64,000 nt of DNA from Pseudomonadota bacterium (GCA_027624715.1 JAQBTV010000002.1:204029-268028); one strand, 5' to 3'; shown: positions 8,621-19,120, counted from the stretch's first letter. Made by a program: numbers and translations. Notes: generated by a model not told the origin, from the sequence alone.

Positions 8621-10437
8621 CGTGATTTTACTTTTCGATTCAACCAATTATGAAGTAGCTTATTTTTTAATGGGTCGAGATATAAGTAAGCAATGTTTTT
8701 TGGCGCTGACAGTAAGGGAAACTGTACGGTGTGAAGCACATCATCTCTAAACACATGAATTGGAATTACCGAATTTTTTTTCTCTAGATCGATAATTTGT
8801 TGCATATTATTTATCGAGGGTCTTTGCCGGTTTATCGCCATAATGACATCTCCTGGAGCAATTCCAGCATGTTGTGCTGCTCCGTTGTCAAAAACTTGTT
8901 TTATGCGCAAGCCGTCAGCAGTGTTGCTATGGGTGAAGCCTAAGTCATGCTTTATCGCTTGTCGGTTTTTATCAACTGAAGTATTCACCGCGTCCCCGCT
9001 GTCTGAAGGCCCATTGGGCGTGGTGAATGTTAATTGGACGCCGACACTATTTAGTAATGGTTTAATCGGTAACTCCCTAGTTGATCGAATAATACGATGA
9101 AAAAAATCGCGTAGATCTAGCCCTGAAACAAGCGCAGCTGTCGTTTCGATTCCATTTTCTGGAACTCCTTTATTTTTCTTGCCATAAGTATTCCAAAGCG
9201 CTCTCATCACAGTATCTAATGAGGTCCGTCCGTCAGTTTTTTTACGCAGATGCAGATCAAGACATAGGGCGGCTAGACTCCCTTTGCTGTAGTAGCTGAC
9301 AATAGAGTTAATTCCGTTTTCATCTTGTTTGTAGAATTTGGTCCAAGCATAAAAGCTTGATTCCGCTAAAGTCTGCTTTGATCTGCCATTAGTTTTTTTA
9401 ACAGCGGTTATTGTCTTAGCGAGTAAGCTCAGATAACGCCTCTCATCTACCAGTCCTGCTCTGTAGAGCATGAGGTCGTCATAATAAGAGGTGATGCCTT
9501 CAAATGCCCATAAGAGCTCAGTGTAGTTTTCTTTAGTGAGATCGTAAGGTGAAAATACTGCAGGTTTTAGTCGCTTGATGTTCCATAAGTGGAAGTACTC
9601 ATGTGAGCATAAACCTAGGAATTTCAGATAGCCATCAGCAATCGGTGAATCTGAGTCAGTTGGCAAGTCTGTCTTTGAGCATATTAGCGCTGTTGAGTGG
9701 GAGTGCTCAAGGCCTCCGTAGTCATCATTGACTGCATTGATTAGAAATGTATATCTATCTACGGGTATAGCACCCCAAAATTCAACTTGTGTCTCCACAA
9801 TTAACTTTAGGTCTTGGCATATGCGTCGAATATTTGCACGAGGATTACCTGTAATTACGACGTTATGGGGAACGTTTTTAACGAAGAAAGACGACTTAAT
9901 CGATTCTCCAATTTCAAGAGGATGATCTATTAAGGATTCATAGGATTCGTTTACATATCGTCCAAACCCAAGCCTATCGATTCGGTTGGGTATCATGGCG
10001 GTCGACACGCTCCATTTTTTGTGTGTGGGCAACCAACTCGGTCTGGAGATGTCTACTTTGTGCTGCGTATGCTCTAAGCCATGTATTTGAAGGAATAAGC
10101 TTGTACCATTAATAAAACCTCTAAATTGATCAAGATACGCTGTTCGAACCGAACGATCTCGCGCATAGACCTGATAAAAAATAGTAATCGGTTCGCCGTT
10201 AGTCGGGATCGACCAAGAATCTTTATCGATTTTTTGTATAGGGATTTCTGCATCGGCGCAAAAAACCTTTATGCGGATAATATTTTTAGAAAAATCTCTG
10301 ATGAGATAGGAGCCAGGAATCCACGCCGGTAGCGATATGATCTGCTTCTCAGGACTAGGCGCGTTAATTTGACACGTGACGTTGAAGAGGTGGGCGTGAG
10401 CCTCTTCCATGGACACGTTGTATTGGACAAAAGGCAT
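8617..10437 (-). CDS. M61 family metallopeptidase with PDZ domain
   Basis: A 606-aa protein with the zinc motif HEYFH (279-283) followed by LWNIKRLKP, and GGLEHSHS (241-248), typical of M61 glycyl aminopeptidase-like enzymes. The N-terminal half is a beta-rich domain (MPFVQYNVSMEEAHAHLFNV), and a PDZ domain lies near residues 510-580 (GLRIKQVFDNGAAQHAGIAPGD). No clear signal peptide is seen, so it is probably cytoplasmic. It starts 2 bp after the stop of the epoxide-hydrolase-like gene, and GGAG lies upstream, so the two are likely co-transcribed. Confidence 0.9.
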   Translation of the reverse strand: MPFVQYNVSMEEAHAHLFNVTCQINAPSPEKQIISLPAWIPGSYLIRDFSKNIIRIKVFCADAEIPIQKIDKDSWSIPTNGEPITIFYQVYARDRSVRTAYLDQFRGFINGTSLFLQIHGLEHTQHKVDISRPSWLPTHKKWSVSTAMIPNRIDRLGFGRYVNESYESLIDHPLEIGESIKSSFFVKNVPHNVVITGNPRANIRRICQDLKLIVETQVEFWGAIPVDRYTFLINAVNDDYGGLEHSHSTALICSKTDLPTDSDSPIADGYLKFLGLCSHEYFHLWNIKRLKPAVFSPYDLTKENYTELLWAFEGITSYYDDLMLYRAGLVDERRYLSLLAKTITAVKKTNGRSKQTLAESSFYAWTKFYKQDENGINSIVSYYSKGSLAALCLDLHLRKKTDGRTSLDTVMRALWNTYGKKNKGVPENGIETTAALVSGLDLRDFFHRIIRSTRELPIKPLLNSVGVQLTFTTPNGPSDSGDAVNTSVDKNRQAIKHDLGFTHSNTADGLRIKQVFDNGAAQHAGIAPGDVIMAINRQRPSINNMQQIIDLEKKNSVIPIHVFRDDVLHTVQFPLLSAPKNIAYLYLDPLKNKLLHNWLNRKVKSR

Positions 10438-10439
10438 GG

Positions 10440-11594
10440 TTAAAGACTCCGGAGGAAATGTGTAAGATTACCTATGACAGCCTGACTTTGTTCTTGTTGT
10501 ACCCAATGGCCAGCATTATCGACGAGGACAACATCTTTCATTGATGTGCACACCTGATGATGCATATGTTCTATGGCGCCAGGCGTTTGATAAATACCCC
10601 AGTCATTTTTTCCCGACAGAAATAAGGATGGGACTCGGATGCGTTGTCCGGAGAAAAGAGATAGCGCGGATTGATTGATCCCCTCAATCGCACACCGATA
10701 CCACTGCAGCCCGCCTTGAAACGTAGTTCTTGTGTATTCTGAAACATACACAGCAAGTTCTTCGTCAGGTAGCCATTGACATGCACGAATCTGATTTTCG
10801 TCTGGCATGTGAGAGGCTACTGTCTCGGGCATTGTTTGGTCTCTATGCATGATGTAGTAAGTCGGCATTTGTGCGATTATTTCGGCATCCCATGACGATA
10901 GTTTGAATGGTTGGTTATAAATCCATGCAGCACTCTTGTGATGATAGTAAGCTCTTAGAAATTGATGTAGTCCTTGGGGTGCATTCATCAGATCGTCATT
11001 TGAGGACGGTGCAGAAAAATAGACTTTATAGTGTTTTCTTGGTTCTTTAAGTGCGCGCAATTTGTCTTCTAAATCATGAATGGTGGGGTGTGCTAGAACT
11101 GAGTTTGTTTCCTCAATCATAGGAGGTGCGCCAGTGAACGGAGCACTCATCATCACACAAGCTTTGAATAAATCGGGGCGGATTAGCGCGCAGACTCCGG
11201 CGACATAAGAGCCCGCATCATGACCGATAATCGCTTTAACTTCGCTGTATCCAAGAGCCTTTACTAATCCAACGATATCTCGAGCTAAGTTAACTAGGTT
11301 AAAGGGCTCTATCGAATTATCATATTGATTGCTCCATCCTGTTGTTCGACCAAAACCTCGTTGGTCTGGTGCAACTACCACGTAGCCAAGTGACGCGATT
11401 TCTGGAAGGATATGCCTCCAGCTATAGGCTAATTCTGGAAAGCCATGAGCGAGTATGATTAGCGGTCTTCCCTTCTCGTCCGGCCGAGATTCCAATATAT
11501 GCATCTCGAGGCCGTTATTGTTTTTAATCTTACGGGATACAATTCCTTTGGGCAGTGGCACCTCACCATATTGTGTTGAATAAATACGTTCCAT
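10440..11594 (-). CDS. alpha/beta hydrolase, epoxide-hydrolase-like
   Basis: A 384-aa alpha/beta hydrolase with HGFPE (oxyanion region), DQRGFGRT, the nucleophile elbow GHDAGSYV with Asp instead of Ser, and a C-terminal AGHWVQQE His motif. An Asp nucleophile with HGFPE is the hallmark of epoxide hydrolases and haloalkane dehalogenase relatives, so hydrolysis of an epoxide is the likeliest reaction; the substrate is unknown. It is the first gene of a two-gene reverse unit with the M61 peptidase. A 235-bp region with no other feature separates it from the divergent gene at 11830. Confidence 0.85.
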   Translation of the reverse strand: MERIYSTQYGEVPLPKGIVSRKIKNNNGLEMHILESRPDEKGRPLIILAHGFPELAYSWRHILPEIASLGYVVVAPDQRGFGRTTGWSNQYDNSIEPFNLVNLARDIVGLVKALGYSEVKAIIGHDAGSYVAGVCALIRPDLFKACVMMSAPFTGAPPMIEETNSVLAHPTIHDLEDKLRALKEPRKHYKVYFSAPSSNDDLMNAPQGLHQFLRAYYHHKSAAWIYNQPFKLSSWDAEIIAQMPTYYIMHRDQTMPETVASHMPDENQIRACQWLPDEELAVYVSEYTRTTFQGGLQWYRCAIEGINQSALSLFSGQRIRVPSLFLSGKNDWGIYQTPGAIEHMHHQVCTSMKDVVLVDNAGHWVQQEQSQAVIGNLTHFLRSL

Positions 11595-11829
11595 AACGAT
11601 TACCTTTATTTTTTGAATACAGTTTTAATTGTAAACACGTACACGGAGCAATGTTTATCATGAGCAATTTGATCTTTAGATTTCATTGCTTGTTTGCTCT
11701 GAGTTTTTTTCGTTTATCCTAATGGATTATTTGGATATTCGAATTAAAAGTAAAGTCTAGATGAATTGTGGTTCTAAAGAATAATTAAATCTTTTGGCTT
11801 ATTTGCTAGTCATTGAGTATAGGGGGTAG

Positions 11830-12663
11830 ATGGTGATACAAAAAAATATAGTTTTAAGCTTTGTACTGATTCAACTTTTAATGTTTGGGTTCTTGGCGTT
11901 CGCCCAAGATTCTTCTGAAGTTCTAGGCTCTGATGCGGAAAAGAGAATACTCAAAGAAAGGTCAGTCCAAGCGGTCGTGGGCGCACATGATCAGACCTTA
12001 ATTTTGAGGGGTGGCGAGCTTATGGTTCGCCAGCAGGTTGTTAAGGCAGCTAAAACATACGTTTTAACCTGGGGTAGGGAGCGCGGTCTGGGGGAAGAAT
12101 GGTGGGAGGATAAGATTGAATTCCAACAGGCCGTAGACTATCTAATCTTAATTGGTGACGAAGTACTTCTGAATAAATTCAGTTCTGGAGGTTGGCTTAC
12201 TGATATTTGGACTGAGTACACGGCTAATAACTTCACCGGCGAGCAGGCATCATCAATCGCAGAACATTTTAAGACCGAAGGCGGGGTGATACAAAGGCAG
12301 CTAATGGAATGGTACCTCGGTGAGACAACACTCTTTTATTATACCTTTACTGACCGATGGGATTATCGTCTCGAAGAGACCCGCAATGAGCTGGAGGCTT
12401 TACAAAAAGAAGCACGTAAACGAATGCCTGACGAAATGGTTACGTGGAAAGCTGGGCAGAAGGAGGCATACACATTTATAGCTTGTAGCCCAGACAGTGA
12501 GTTTTGTGTTGGGCCCAAATATTGGAAAATGCTGGCCATACCGATGCAGGGTGCAATATTTCGATACATGGAGGACATTACGCGAGAAATAAAATTACAA
12601 ATGGAATCTAGAAGGGCTTCGATTGAACCTTTTCTTGTGGCTTTCGAGGAAAAAAAAGAATAG
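11830..12663 (+). CDS. exported protein of unknown function
   Basis: A 277-aa protein beginning with a signal peptide (hydrophobic LSFVLIQLLMFGFLAFA, likely cleavage after FAFAQ-like AQ near residue 26). The mature part is helical and rich in Trp, Glu and Lys, with two close Cys (ACSPDSEFCVG) that could form a disulfide in the periplasm. I do not recognise a family. AGGGGGT immediately precedes the ATG. A GNAT acetyltransferase gene starts 10 bp downstream, suggesting co-transcription, but no shared pathway is evident. Confidence 0.75.
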   Translation: MVIQKNIVLSFVLIQLLMFGFLAFAQDSSEVLGSDAEKRILKERSVQAVVGAHDQTLILRGGELMVRQQVVKAAKTYVLTWGRERGLGEEWWEDKIEFQQAVDYLILIGDEVLLNKFSSGGWLTDIWTEYTANNFTGEQASSIAEHFKTEGGVIQRQLMEWYLGETTLFYYTFTDRWDYRLEETRNELEALQKEARKRMPDEMVTWKAGQKEAYTFIACSPDSEFCVGPKYWKMLAIPMQGAIFRYMEDITREIKLQMESRRASIEPFLVAFEEKKE

Positions 12664-12672
12664 ATCTAATGT

Positions 12673-13185
12673 ATGGTTAAAATCCGAGAGGCTTCGCTTG
12701 ATGACTGCATTACAATTGCGGCACTCCATGCTAAAAGTTGGCAGCGTGCGTACAAAGGCATTTTGAGTGATCAGTACTTAGATCATGAGGTCGAGTCGGA
12801 TCGGTTGCAGATATGGATGGGCCGTTTCGCTAATCCAAGTGTAAATCAACTTATCTTATGCCTAGAGAGCGCCCAAGATATAGTTGGATTCGTGTGTGCC
12901 TATTTTTCAGCGGATGAGGCGTTTGGAACTTTTATAGATAATTTGCATGTCAGTCACGCTTTGAAGCGACATGGTTATGGTGCTCAAATGGTGGAGCGTA
13001 TAGCCGATCTTAGTCGAGCACAATTTAATGAGTCACGTGTGTATCTGTGGGTACTGGCTGATAACAAGCCGGCTGTTACATTCTATGAACGTATTGGGGG
13101 GGAGCGCTACGAGGCGCGGATATGGGACTCTCCCGATGGCGGCAAATATTTAAAGTATCGATATGTCTGGGGTCGTCAGCGGTAA
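12673..13185 (+). CDS. GNAT family N-acetyltransferase
   Basis: A 170-aa acetyltransferase. The N-terminus IREASLDDCITIAALHAKSWQRAYKGIL is typical of the GNAT_1 group. The acetyl-CoA-binding motif A is present as LHVSHALKRHGYGAQMVERI, and motif B as VYLWVLADNKPAVTFYERIGGE. Such enzymes transfer acetyl from acetyl-CoA to amines; the acceptor is unknown. It follows the exported protein gene by 10 bp. The start at 12673 gives a full-length N-terminus. Confidence 0.87.
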   Translation: MVKIREASLDDCITIAALHAKSWQRAYKGILSDQYLDHEVESDRLQIWMGRFANPSVNQLILCLESAQDIVGFVCAYFSADEAFGTFIDNLHVSHALKRHGYGAQMVERIADLSRAQFNESRVYLWVLADNKPAVTFYERIGGERYEARIWDSPDGGKYLKYRYVWGRQR

Positions 13186-13256
13186 CTGTTTGTCGCCAGT
13201 CAAAGAGACCTTAGTGTTCTTTACAATCAGTTGCTGAGCACCCGCGTCCTCAAAAT

Positions 13257-13433
13257 TTAGCAACATCGAGTCACGCCACTCCATTTATTATGTTGTCGAT
13301 ATTCAAAGTACTCGGCACGATTCATGAGTTCGGACTCGTGATGATTAAGTTGATGATGCGCACAATAACGTTCGTACGCGTCATCTCCAGAAGCTTGTCG
13401 AATATATGCCCAAAACTTTTTAAGTATATTCAT
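13257..13433 (-). CDS. YbdD/YjiX family small protein (CstA partner)
   Basis: A 58-aa gene immediately downstream of cstA (17 bp gap), read from ATG at 13433 to TAA at 13257. It shows the family pattern: FWAYIRQASGDDAYERYCAHH, HPE-like HHESELMNRAEYFEYRQ, and the terminal RCC. YbdD/YjiX-type proteins are encoded next to CstA/BtsT in many gammaproteobacteria and are thought to be linked to pyruvate uptake. The terminal RCC and position make the assignment firm, although the biochemical role is not established. Confidence 0.88.
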   Translation of the reverse strand: MNILKKFWAYIRQASGDDAYERYCAHHQLNHHESELMNRAEYFEYRQHNKWSGVTRCC

Positions 13434-13450
13434 TAGGTTGTCCTTAATTT

Positions 13451-15535
13451 TTAGTGTAATCCTGTGGTAACTGAGGATGTGTTTAAGTTCAAGCGTACGT
13501 AAGGAGCTTCTGAAAGAGGCAGTACTTTTCCTCCATTGAGAAACTTAAAGCTCATTCTGAGCATATCAATGATCACAATCCATAAAATGATTGCGAAGAG
13601 AATCGCTAATACCGCATCAATACGTTTTGCAAAGATTAACTGCGGAGCTACTGCGGCAACGTCTGGACTTAGGGCTCCAGCAGCAAGCTTATCAGCCATA
13701 TCTGAAGCCCCGGATAGGAAACCTACGGCAGGGTTAGAGCTAAATACTTTTTCCCATCCGGCCCAAGTGCATATAAATGTTAGCCAAATCAGCGGTAGAC
13801 CTGTAACCCACGCATAACGCAGTTTGCCCATTTTTATTATGATGCTGGTGGCAACACATAGAGCGATGCCTGCTAAAAGCTGATTTGAAATTCCAAATAG
13901 AGGCCAGAGTATGTTGATGCCTCCATGAGGATCCTTCACGCCTTGCCACAGGAAGTAGCCCCACGCCGACACAAAGATGACACTGGCAAGAATGGTCATT
14001 GGGTAGGATGATACGTTACCGATTGGTTTCCAAATGTGTTTTCCAAAATCTTGGAGCATAAATCGACCAACTCGCGTTCCTGCATCTAACGTTGTGAGGA
14101 TGAAGAGTACCTCGAACATGATGGCGAAGTGATACCACACAGCGAGAGCTGATCCCCCAAAGGTCCCTGAGAAAATGGTCGCCATACCCACTGCAAGTGA
14201 TGGAGCACCGCCAGTCCGAGCAAATAAGGTCGATTCACCCATGCTTGTCGCTAGGGATTCCATTTCCTCAACACTAACTGGAAAACCCCAAGAGGAAATA
14301 GTAGCCACGGCTTCGGCAGCTGTACTGCCTACAACGCCTGCAGGACTGTTGATTGCGAAGAAAACCCCAGGCTCTAAGACGGTAGCTGCGACGACTGCCA
14401 TGATAGCTACGAATGACTCAAGCGCCATGGATCCGTATCCGATCATTCTAATTTCTCGCTCATTAGTAAGTAGTTTAGGCGTCGTGCCGGAAGCGACCAA
14501 TGAGTGAAATCCAGAAATAGCCCCACACGCAATCGTGATGAACACAAATGGGAACAAATCACCTTTGAAAATAGGTCCCATGCCGTTTTCCGCAAACTGT
14601 GTGAGGTGAGGCATTTTGATTTCAGGAGCCAGGATAACAATTGAGAACGCAAGCAAAAACACAACGCCAAGCTTAAGAAATGTTGACAGGTAGTCTCGAG
14701 GTGCTAATAAAAGCCATACAGGAAGAACAGCGGCGCTAAATCCGTAAATGATCACGAACCATGCGGTTTGCTCACTACTCCATTCAAATAAACCACGGAT
14801 AGATTCATTTGCATCTATCCATCCCCCTCCTAGAACGCACACAAAAAGTAGAGCAATTCCAATAAGTGTTCCCTCTAGTACGCGACCTGGACGAATGCCT
14901 TTCATATAAATGCCGACCAGCATTGCAACTGGAATTGTACCAAGCACAGTTGCAGTTGCCCACGGGCTATGAGCCATAGCCTTCACGATCACCAGACCTA
15001 GAACGGCTATCAGAATGATCATAATCATCATGGTTCCTAGTAAGGCTGCCCAGCCTCCGATGGGTCCAAGTTCATCTTTAGCTATTTGACCTAACGAGCG
15101 ACCATCGCGTCTTGTAGAGCAAAAAAGGATGATCATGTCTTGTACACAGCCTCCAAGGACTGCACCAACAAGAATCCAAATCGTTCCAGGGAGATAACCA
15201 AATTGCATGGCGAGTGTTGGCCCAATGAGCGGCCCTGGTCCGGAAATAGCGGCAAAGTGATGTCCGAAAGTGACCCACTTATTGGTTGGAATAAAATCTC
15301 GACCGTTATTCAATCTCTCAGCCGGTGTTGCGCGCGTTTCATCCAAGACTAGAACTTTTGCACAAATCCATGCGCTATAAAATCGAAATCCGACTAGATA
15401 AGTACAAATAGCGGCGACGATGAACCAGATCGCATTGATCGACTCCCCGCGAGTAATTGCTATGCCGCCAACAGCACTCGCGCCAAGGACTACGATTCCT
15501 AACCAAATAAATTTACTAAGTAGGCTTTTTGGCAT
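13451..15535 (-). CDS. cstA: carbon starvation protein A / pyruvate transporter family
   Basis: A 694-aa polytopic membrane protein with CstA hallmarks: RFYSAWICAKVLVLDE with ATPAERLNNGRDFIPTNKWVTFGHHFAAISGPGPLIGP near the N-terminus, and GGCVQDMIILFCSTRRDGRSLGQIA. The length matches CstA/BtsT, proton-driven uptake systems for pyruvate (and in some reports peptides). GGGGAG lies 7 bp before the ATG. A YbdD-type small gene follows, as in enteric cstA-ybdD. The 163-bp gap to divergent glyA should hold both promoters. Confidence 0.94.
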   Translation of the reverse strand: MPKSLLSKFIWLGIVVLGASAVGGIAITRGESINAIWFIVAAICTYLVGFRFYSAWICAKVLVLDETRATPAERLNNGRDFIPTNKWVTFGHHFAAISGPGPLIGPTLAMQFGYLPGTIWILVGAVLGGCVQDMIILFCSTRRDGRSLGQIAKDELGPIGGWAALLGTMMIMIILIAVLGLVIVKAMAHSPWATATVLGTIPVAMLVGIYMKGIRPGRVLEGTLIGIALLFVCVLGGGWIDANESIRGLFEWSSEQTAWFVIIYGFSAAVLPVWLLLAPRDYLSTFLKLGVVFLLAFSIVILAPEIKMPHLTQFAENGMGPIFKGDLFPFVFITIACGAISGFHSLVASGTTPKLLTNEREIRMIGYGSMALESFVAIMAVVAATVLEPGVFFAINSPAGVVGSTAAEAVATISSWGFPVSVEEMESLATSMGESTLFARTGGAPSLAVGMATIFSGTFGGSALAVWYHFAIMFEVLFILTTLDAGTRVGRFMLQDFGKHIWKPIGNVSSYPMTILASVIFVSAWGYFLWQGVKDPHGGINILWPLFGISNQLLAGIALCVATSIIIKMGKLRYAWVTGLPLIWLTFICTWAGWEKVFSSNPAVGFLSGASDMADKLAAGALSPDVAAVAPQLIFAKRIDAVLAILFAIILWIVIIDMLRMSFKFLNGGKVLPLSEAPYVRLNLNTSSVTTGLH

Positions 15536-15698
15536 GTCCTTTCTCCCCTTACATATTTTTAATTATGATCGTTCGGCGGATTACACTGCATCTTTAGGTC
15601 TGGACGCTATTCTGACAGATTCGACGAATTTATGAATGCCGCAGCGCGCAATGATAAAATTGTCGATCTTAATATATTTAAAAGGCAATTAAACCCGT

Positions 15699-16943
15699 AT
15701 GTTTCGCCATAAAGATAGTATTCAAAGTAGTGATCCGGAGCTTTGGAATGCTATGAGCTTAGAGTTTCAAAGGCAAGAAGATCACGTGGAACTGATTGCG
15801 TCAGAAAATTACGCTAGCCCAGCAGTATTAGAAGCTCAGGGGTCCTTGCTGACTAATAAATATGCTGAGGGCTACCCTGGCAAACGTTATTACGGCGGGT
15901 GTGAGTTTGTTGATCAAGTTGAGATGTTGGCGATCAGTCGTGCTAAAGAATTGTTTGGCGCGGAAGCGGTAAACGTACAACCACACTCTGGTAGTCAGGC
16001 AAATGCTGCAGTTTATATGTCTGTCCTTAAGCCAGGTGATACTGTACTCGGCATGGCGCTAGCGGACGGAGGCCACCTTACCCATGGTTCCCCTGTAAAT
16101 TTTAGCGGTAAGATTTATAACTTCGTGAGTTACGGCCTGGATAAAGATGAAATTATTAATTACTCCGCAATTGAGGAGTTAGCTCATAAACATAAGCCTA
16201 GAATGATAGTTGCGGGGGCTTCTGCGTACTCGTTGATTATTGATTGGGCTCGAATTGCTGAAGTGGCAAAAGCCATTGATGCCTATTTCTTGGTTGATCT
16301 GGCACATTATGCTGGTCTGGTCGCTGCAGGTGTTTATCCTTCACCGGTAGGTATTGCAGATTTTGTAACGACTACGACCCATAAAACATTAAGAGGTCCG
16401 AGAGGTGGTTTGATCCTATCAAGTCTTGAGTATGAAAAACGTGTGAATTCTTCAATTTTCCCTGGGAATCAGGGAGGACCTTTGATGCACGTCATTGCTG
16501 GAAAAGCTGTCGCACTTAAAGAAGCACTGACTCAGGAGTTTGTTGCTTATCAAGAGCAGGTAATCATTAATGCAAAGGCCATGGCGAAGGTTCTCACGGA
16601 GCGAGGTTTGAGGATTATTTCAGGCGGTACGGATAGCCATTTATTTTTAGTTGATTTACGTGGAAAAAAAATTACAGGGAAAGAGGTGGAGCGTGTACTT
16701 GGCGTTGCGCATATTACGGTCAATAAGAACGCAATACCGAATGACCCGGAGTCGCCGTTTGTGACGAGTGGTATCCGTATTGGTTCTCCTGCGGTGACTA
16801 CTAGAGGTTTTGGTTATGAAGAGGCATGTCAAACGGCAAATTTGATTGCCGATGTTCTAGATCGGCCACATGATGCTTCGGTTGCGGCTAAAGTGAGAGA
16901 TGCTATTAAGGACCTGTGTAAACGGCATCCTGTGTACGGATGA
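15699..16943 (+). CDS. glyA: serine hydroxymethyltransferase
   Basis: A 414-aa PLP enzyme interconverting serine plus tetrahydrofolate with glycine plus 5,10-methylene-THF. The PLP lysine is K229 in [25 protein letters not shown] and [18 protein letters not shown] are also typical. It heads the forward run glyA-nrdR-rib-nusB, a common gammaproteobacterial order. I looked for a glycine riboswitch in 15536-15698 and saw none. Confidence 0.97.
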   Translation: MFRHKDSIQSSDPELWNAMSLEFQRQEDHVELIASENYASPAVLEAQGSLLTNKYAEGYPGKRYYGGCEFVDQVEMLAISRAKELFGAEAVNVQPHSGSQANAAVYMSVLKPGDTVLGMALADGGHLTHGSPVNFSGKIYNFVSYGLDKDEIINYSAIEELAHKHKPRMIVAGASAYSLIIDWARIAEVAKAIDAYFLVDLAHYAGLVAAGVYPSPVGIADFVTTTTHKTLRGPRGGLILSSLEYEKRVNSSIFPGNQGGPLMHVIAGKAVALKEALTQEFVAYQEQVIINAKAMAKVLTERGLRIISGGTDSHLFLVDLRGKKITGKEVERVLGVAHITVNKNAIPNDPESPFVTSGIRIGSPAVTTRGFGYEEACQTANLIADVLDRPHDASVAAKVRDAIKDLCKRHPVYG

Positions 16944-16974
16944 CCAACGATTCATTTTGTGACGGAAACAAGAT

Positions 16975-17427
16975 ATGAAATGTCCGTTTTGCAGTTATGA
17001 AGACACACAAGTAGTGGATTCAAGAGTTTCTGAAAGTGGTGATAGTATCCGTCGCCGTAGGCGTTGTGTGGCTTGCGATAAGCGCTTTACAACTTATGAG
17101 GTGGTTGAGTTACGCATGCCCCAATTGGTTAAGACGAATGGCACCCGAGAGGAATTTGATGAAAGGAAGATCAGAACTGGTTTTTCACGTGCGCTGCATA
17201 GGCGGCCTGTACCTACCAATTTAGTTGAAGATGCGATAAATCGTATTATCCAAAAAACTTTATCATTCGGAGTGCGTGAGATTGAGTCACGCCGCATAGG
17301 TGAATTGGTGATGGCAGAGTTACGTAAATTGGATAAGGTGGCTTATATCCGCTTCGCTTCGGTTTATCGAAACTTTCAAGATGAAGAGGATTTTCGAGAT
17401 GTCCTCGAGGAAGTTCAAAAACCGTGA
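16975..17427 (+). CDS. nrdR: transcriptional repressor NrdR
   Basis: A 150-aa regulator with an N-terminal zinc ribbon (C3, C6, C31, C34; CPFC...CVAC) and an ATP-cone domain (about 49-139, beginning [18 protein letters not shown]). NrdR senses ATP/dATP and represses ribonucleotide reductase genes. It lies 31 bp after glyA, and its stop overlaps the ribD GTG start (GTGA), so they are translationally coupled. Full normal length. Confidence 0.97.
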   Translation: MKCPFCSYEDTQVVDSRVSESGDSIRRRRRCVACDKRFTTYEVVELRMPQLVKTNGTREEFDERKIRTGFSRALHRRPVPTNLVEDAINRIIQKTLSFGVREIESRRIGELVMAELRKLDKVAYIRFASVYRNFQDEEDFRDVLEEVQKP

Positions 17428-18521
17428 GCGTGGTTGAAACCGAGGCGCATGAAGATGAGTATTTCATGGCTAAGGCGCTTGAATTAGCGACTCTAGGCCT
17501 GTACTCGACTGCACCGAACCCAAGAGTGGGTTGTGTGATTGTGAAAAATGGACGTATCGTTGGTCAAGGATGGCATGTTGCTTCTGGGGAGGCGCACGCA
17601 GAGGTCTTGGCAATGAAGCAAGCTGCTGCTGAGACCTTAGGCGCAACGCTTTATGTCAATCTAGAGCCATGTGCTCATCAGGGGCAAACACCTCCTTGTG
17701 TTGACGCCATCATTAAAGCAGGTATAAGTCGAGTCATTTTGAGCTCGCGGGATTCTAACCCATTGGTCAATGGGAAAGGGATCGAGCGACTTAAGGCGAA
17801 TGGGATTACAGTGTTAGAGGGATTACTCGCTCAGAAGTCGCGAGAGCTTAATATCGGTTTTTTTAGAAGGATGGAGTCCGGTAAGCCTTGGGTTCGTGTC
17901 AAAGTTGCTGCAGGACTTGATGGAAAAACCGCGTTAGAAAATGGAAAGAGTCAGTGGATCACGTCAGAGTTAGCAAGAGAGGATGTTCATCGGTGGCGAG
18001 CGCGTTCGTGTGCTGTGCTTACGGGAGTTGGTACCGTCGTAGAGGATGACCCCAGACTGACTGTACGATATATTGAAACGAGTCGACAGCCTGTAAAGGT
18101 AGTTGTGGATAGTCAATTACGTAGCCCCTTGAGTGCACGGCTTTTTAAAATGCCTGGAGCAACGATTGCGACTGCAGTCACAAATAAGGAGCGACTAGGC
18201 CCCTTTATTGATAAAGGCGTTAATGTATTGGTGTTGCCCGACTCGAATGGCCGCGTTGATTTAGCGGCGCTCTTAATTGAATTAGCTAACCAGCATATGA
18301 ATGAGGTTTTAGTGGAGGCGGGTATTAACTTGCATAGTGCGTTCCTGCGTAGAAATTTAATTGATGAGATGATCATCTACTATGCGCCGAAATTTTTGGG
18401 TGCCCAAGGCAGAGGAATGTTTTTTCTTAATGAGCTAGAAAAGATGGACGAAGTCGCCGAGAGAGATATCATTGACATTAAAAAATTTGGTAGGGATTTT
18501 AGAGTTATGGTTAGATTTTGA
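17424..18521 (+). CDS. ribD: bifunctional diaminohydroxyphosphoribosylaminopyrimidine deaminase / uracil reductase
   Basis: A 365-aa bifunctional enzyme for steps 2-3 of riboflavin synthesis. The deaminase domain carries zinc ligands H58 (HAE), C83 and C92 in [12 protein letters not shown]. The reductase domain follows from about residue 150 ([23 protein letters not shown]). The GTG start at 17424 overlaps the nrdR stop; a second GTG at 17430 is an alternative. RibE follows immediately, consistent with a rib operon. Confidence 0.96.
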   Translation: MSVVETEAHEDEYFMAKALELATLGLYSTAPNPRVGCVIVKNGRIVGQGWHVASGEAHAEVLAMKQAAAETLGATLYVNLEPCAHQGQTPPCVDAIIKAGISRVILSSRDSNPLVNGKGIERLKANGITVLEGLLAQKSRELNIGFFRRMESGKPWVRVKVAAGLDGKTALENGKSQWITSELAREDVHRWRARSCAVLTGVGTVVEDDPRLTVRYIETSRQPVKVVVDSQLRSPLSARLFKMPGATIATAVTNKERLGPFIDKGVNVLVLPDSNGRVDLAALLIELANQHMNEVLVEAGINLHSAFLRRNLIDEMIIYYAPKFLGAQGRGMFFLNELEKMDEVAERDIIDIKKFGRDFRVMVRF

Positions 18522-18523
18522 TT

Positions 18524-19120
18524 ATGTTTACAGGAATTGTTGAGTGCACAGGTGGTGTAGAGCGTTGCGAAGCTGCTGGGGCAGGTGCAAGTTTGGTGGT
18601 GCGCAGTGATCTTTTCAAGATGGATGGCGTCGCAATTGGTGACAGTATCGCGGTTAACGGCGCGTGTTTGACGGTCGTTGGCTTAAGTGAAAACTCGCTT
18701 GATTTTGATGTATCGCCAGAGACACTAAAACTGGTTACCGGTTTTTTAGTGGGTGATGTCGTTAATTTAGAACGTGCCATGACACTAAACTCATTAGTTG
18801 GTGGACATTTAGTAAGTGGACACGTTGATGGGATTGGAAAGATTGAGGTTGTTGACGAAAGAGATGGGAATTGGGAGATAACTATTACAATTCCGTCGGC
18901 ATTAAATAGGTATCTTGTCAAAAAAGGATCTATAACAGTAAATGGTGTGAGTTTGACCGTGAATGAAGATAAAAAAGATAAAGTGCTGATTAATCTTGTG
19001 CCTCATACGATCAACATGACTAATTTAAAATTTATTAGGCCTGGTAGTTGCGTTAATTTAGAAGTTGATATGCTGGCGCGTTATGTGGAAAAGCTCTTAA
19101 CTAATTCTGACTCAATATGA
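18524..19120 (+). CDS. ribE: riboflavin synthase, alpha subunit
   Basis: A 198-aa protein with two tandem lumazine-binding barrels: MFTGIVECTG at the start of the first and GHLVSGHVDGIG at the start of the second (about residue 97). It dismutates two 6,7-dimethyl-8-ribityllumazine molecules to riboflavin. The ATG at 18524 fits the conserved MFTGIV start; an in-frame TTG at 18518 exists but is less likely. The 3' end overlaps ribB by 4 bp (ATGA). Confidence 0.96.
   Translation: MFTGIVECTGGVERCEAAGAGASLVVRSDLFKMDGVAIGDSIAVNGACLTVVGLSENSLDFDVSPETLKLVTGFLVGDVVNLERAMTLNSLVGGHLVSGHVDGIGKIEVVDERDGNWEITITIPSALNRYLVKKGSITVNGVSLTVNEDKKDKVLINLVPHTINMTNLKFIRPGSCVNLEVDMLARYVEKLLTNSDSI

Noticed and set aside
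15536..15698. Glycine riboswitch before glyA
   Set aside because: No conserved glycine-aptamer core was visible in the 163 bp.
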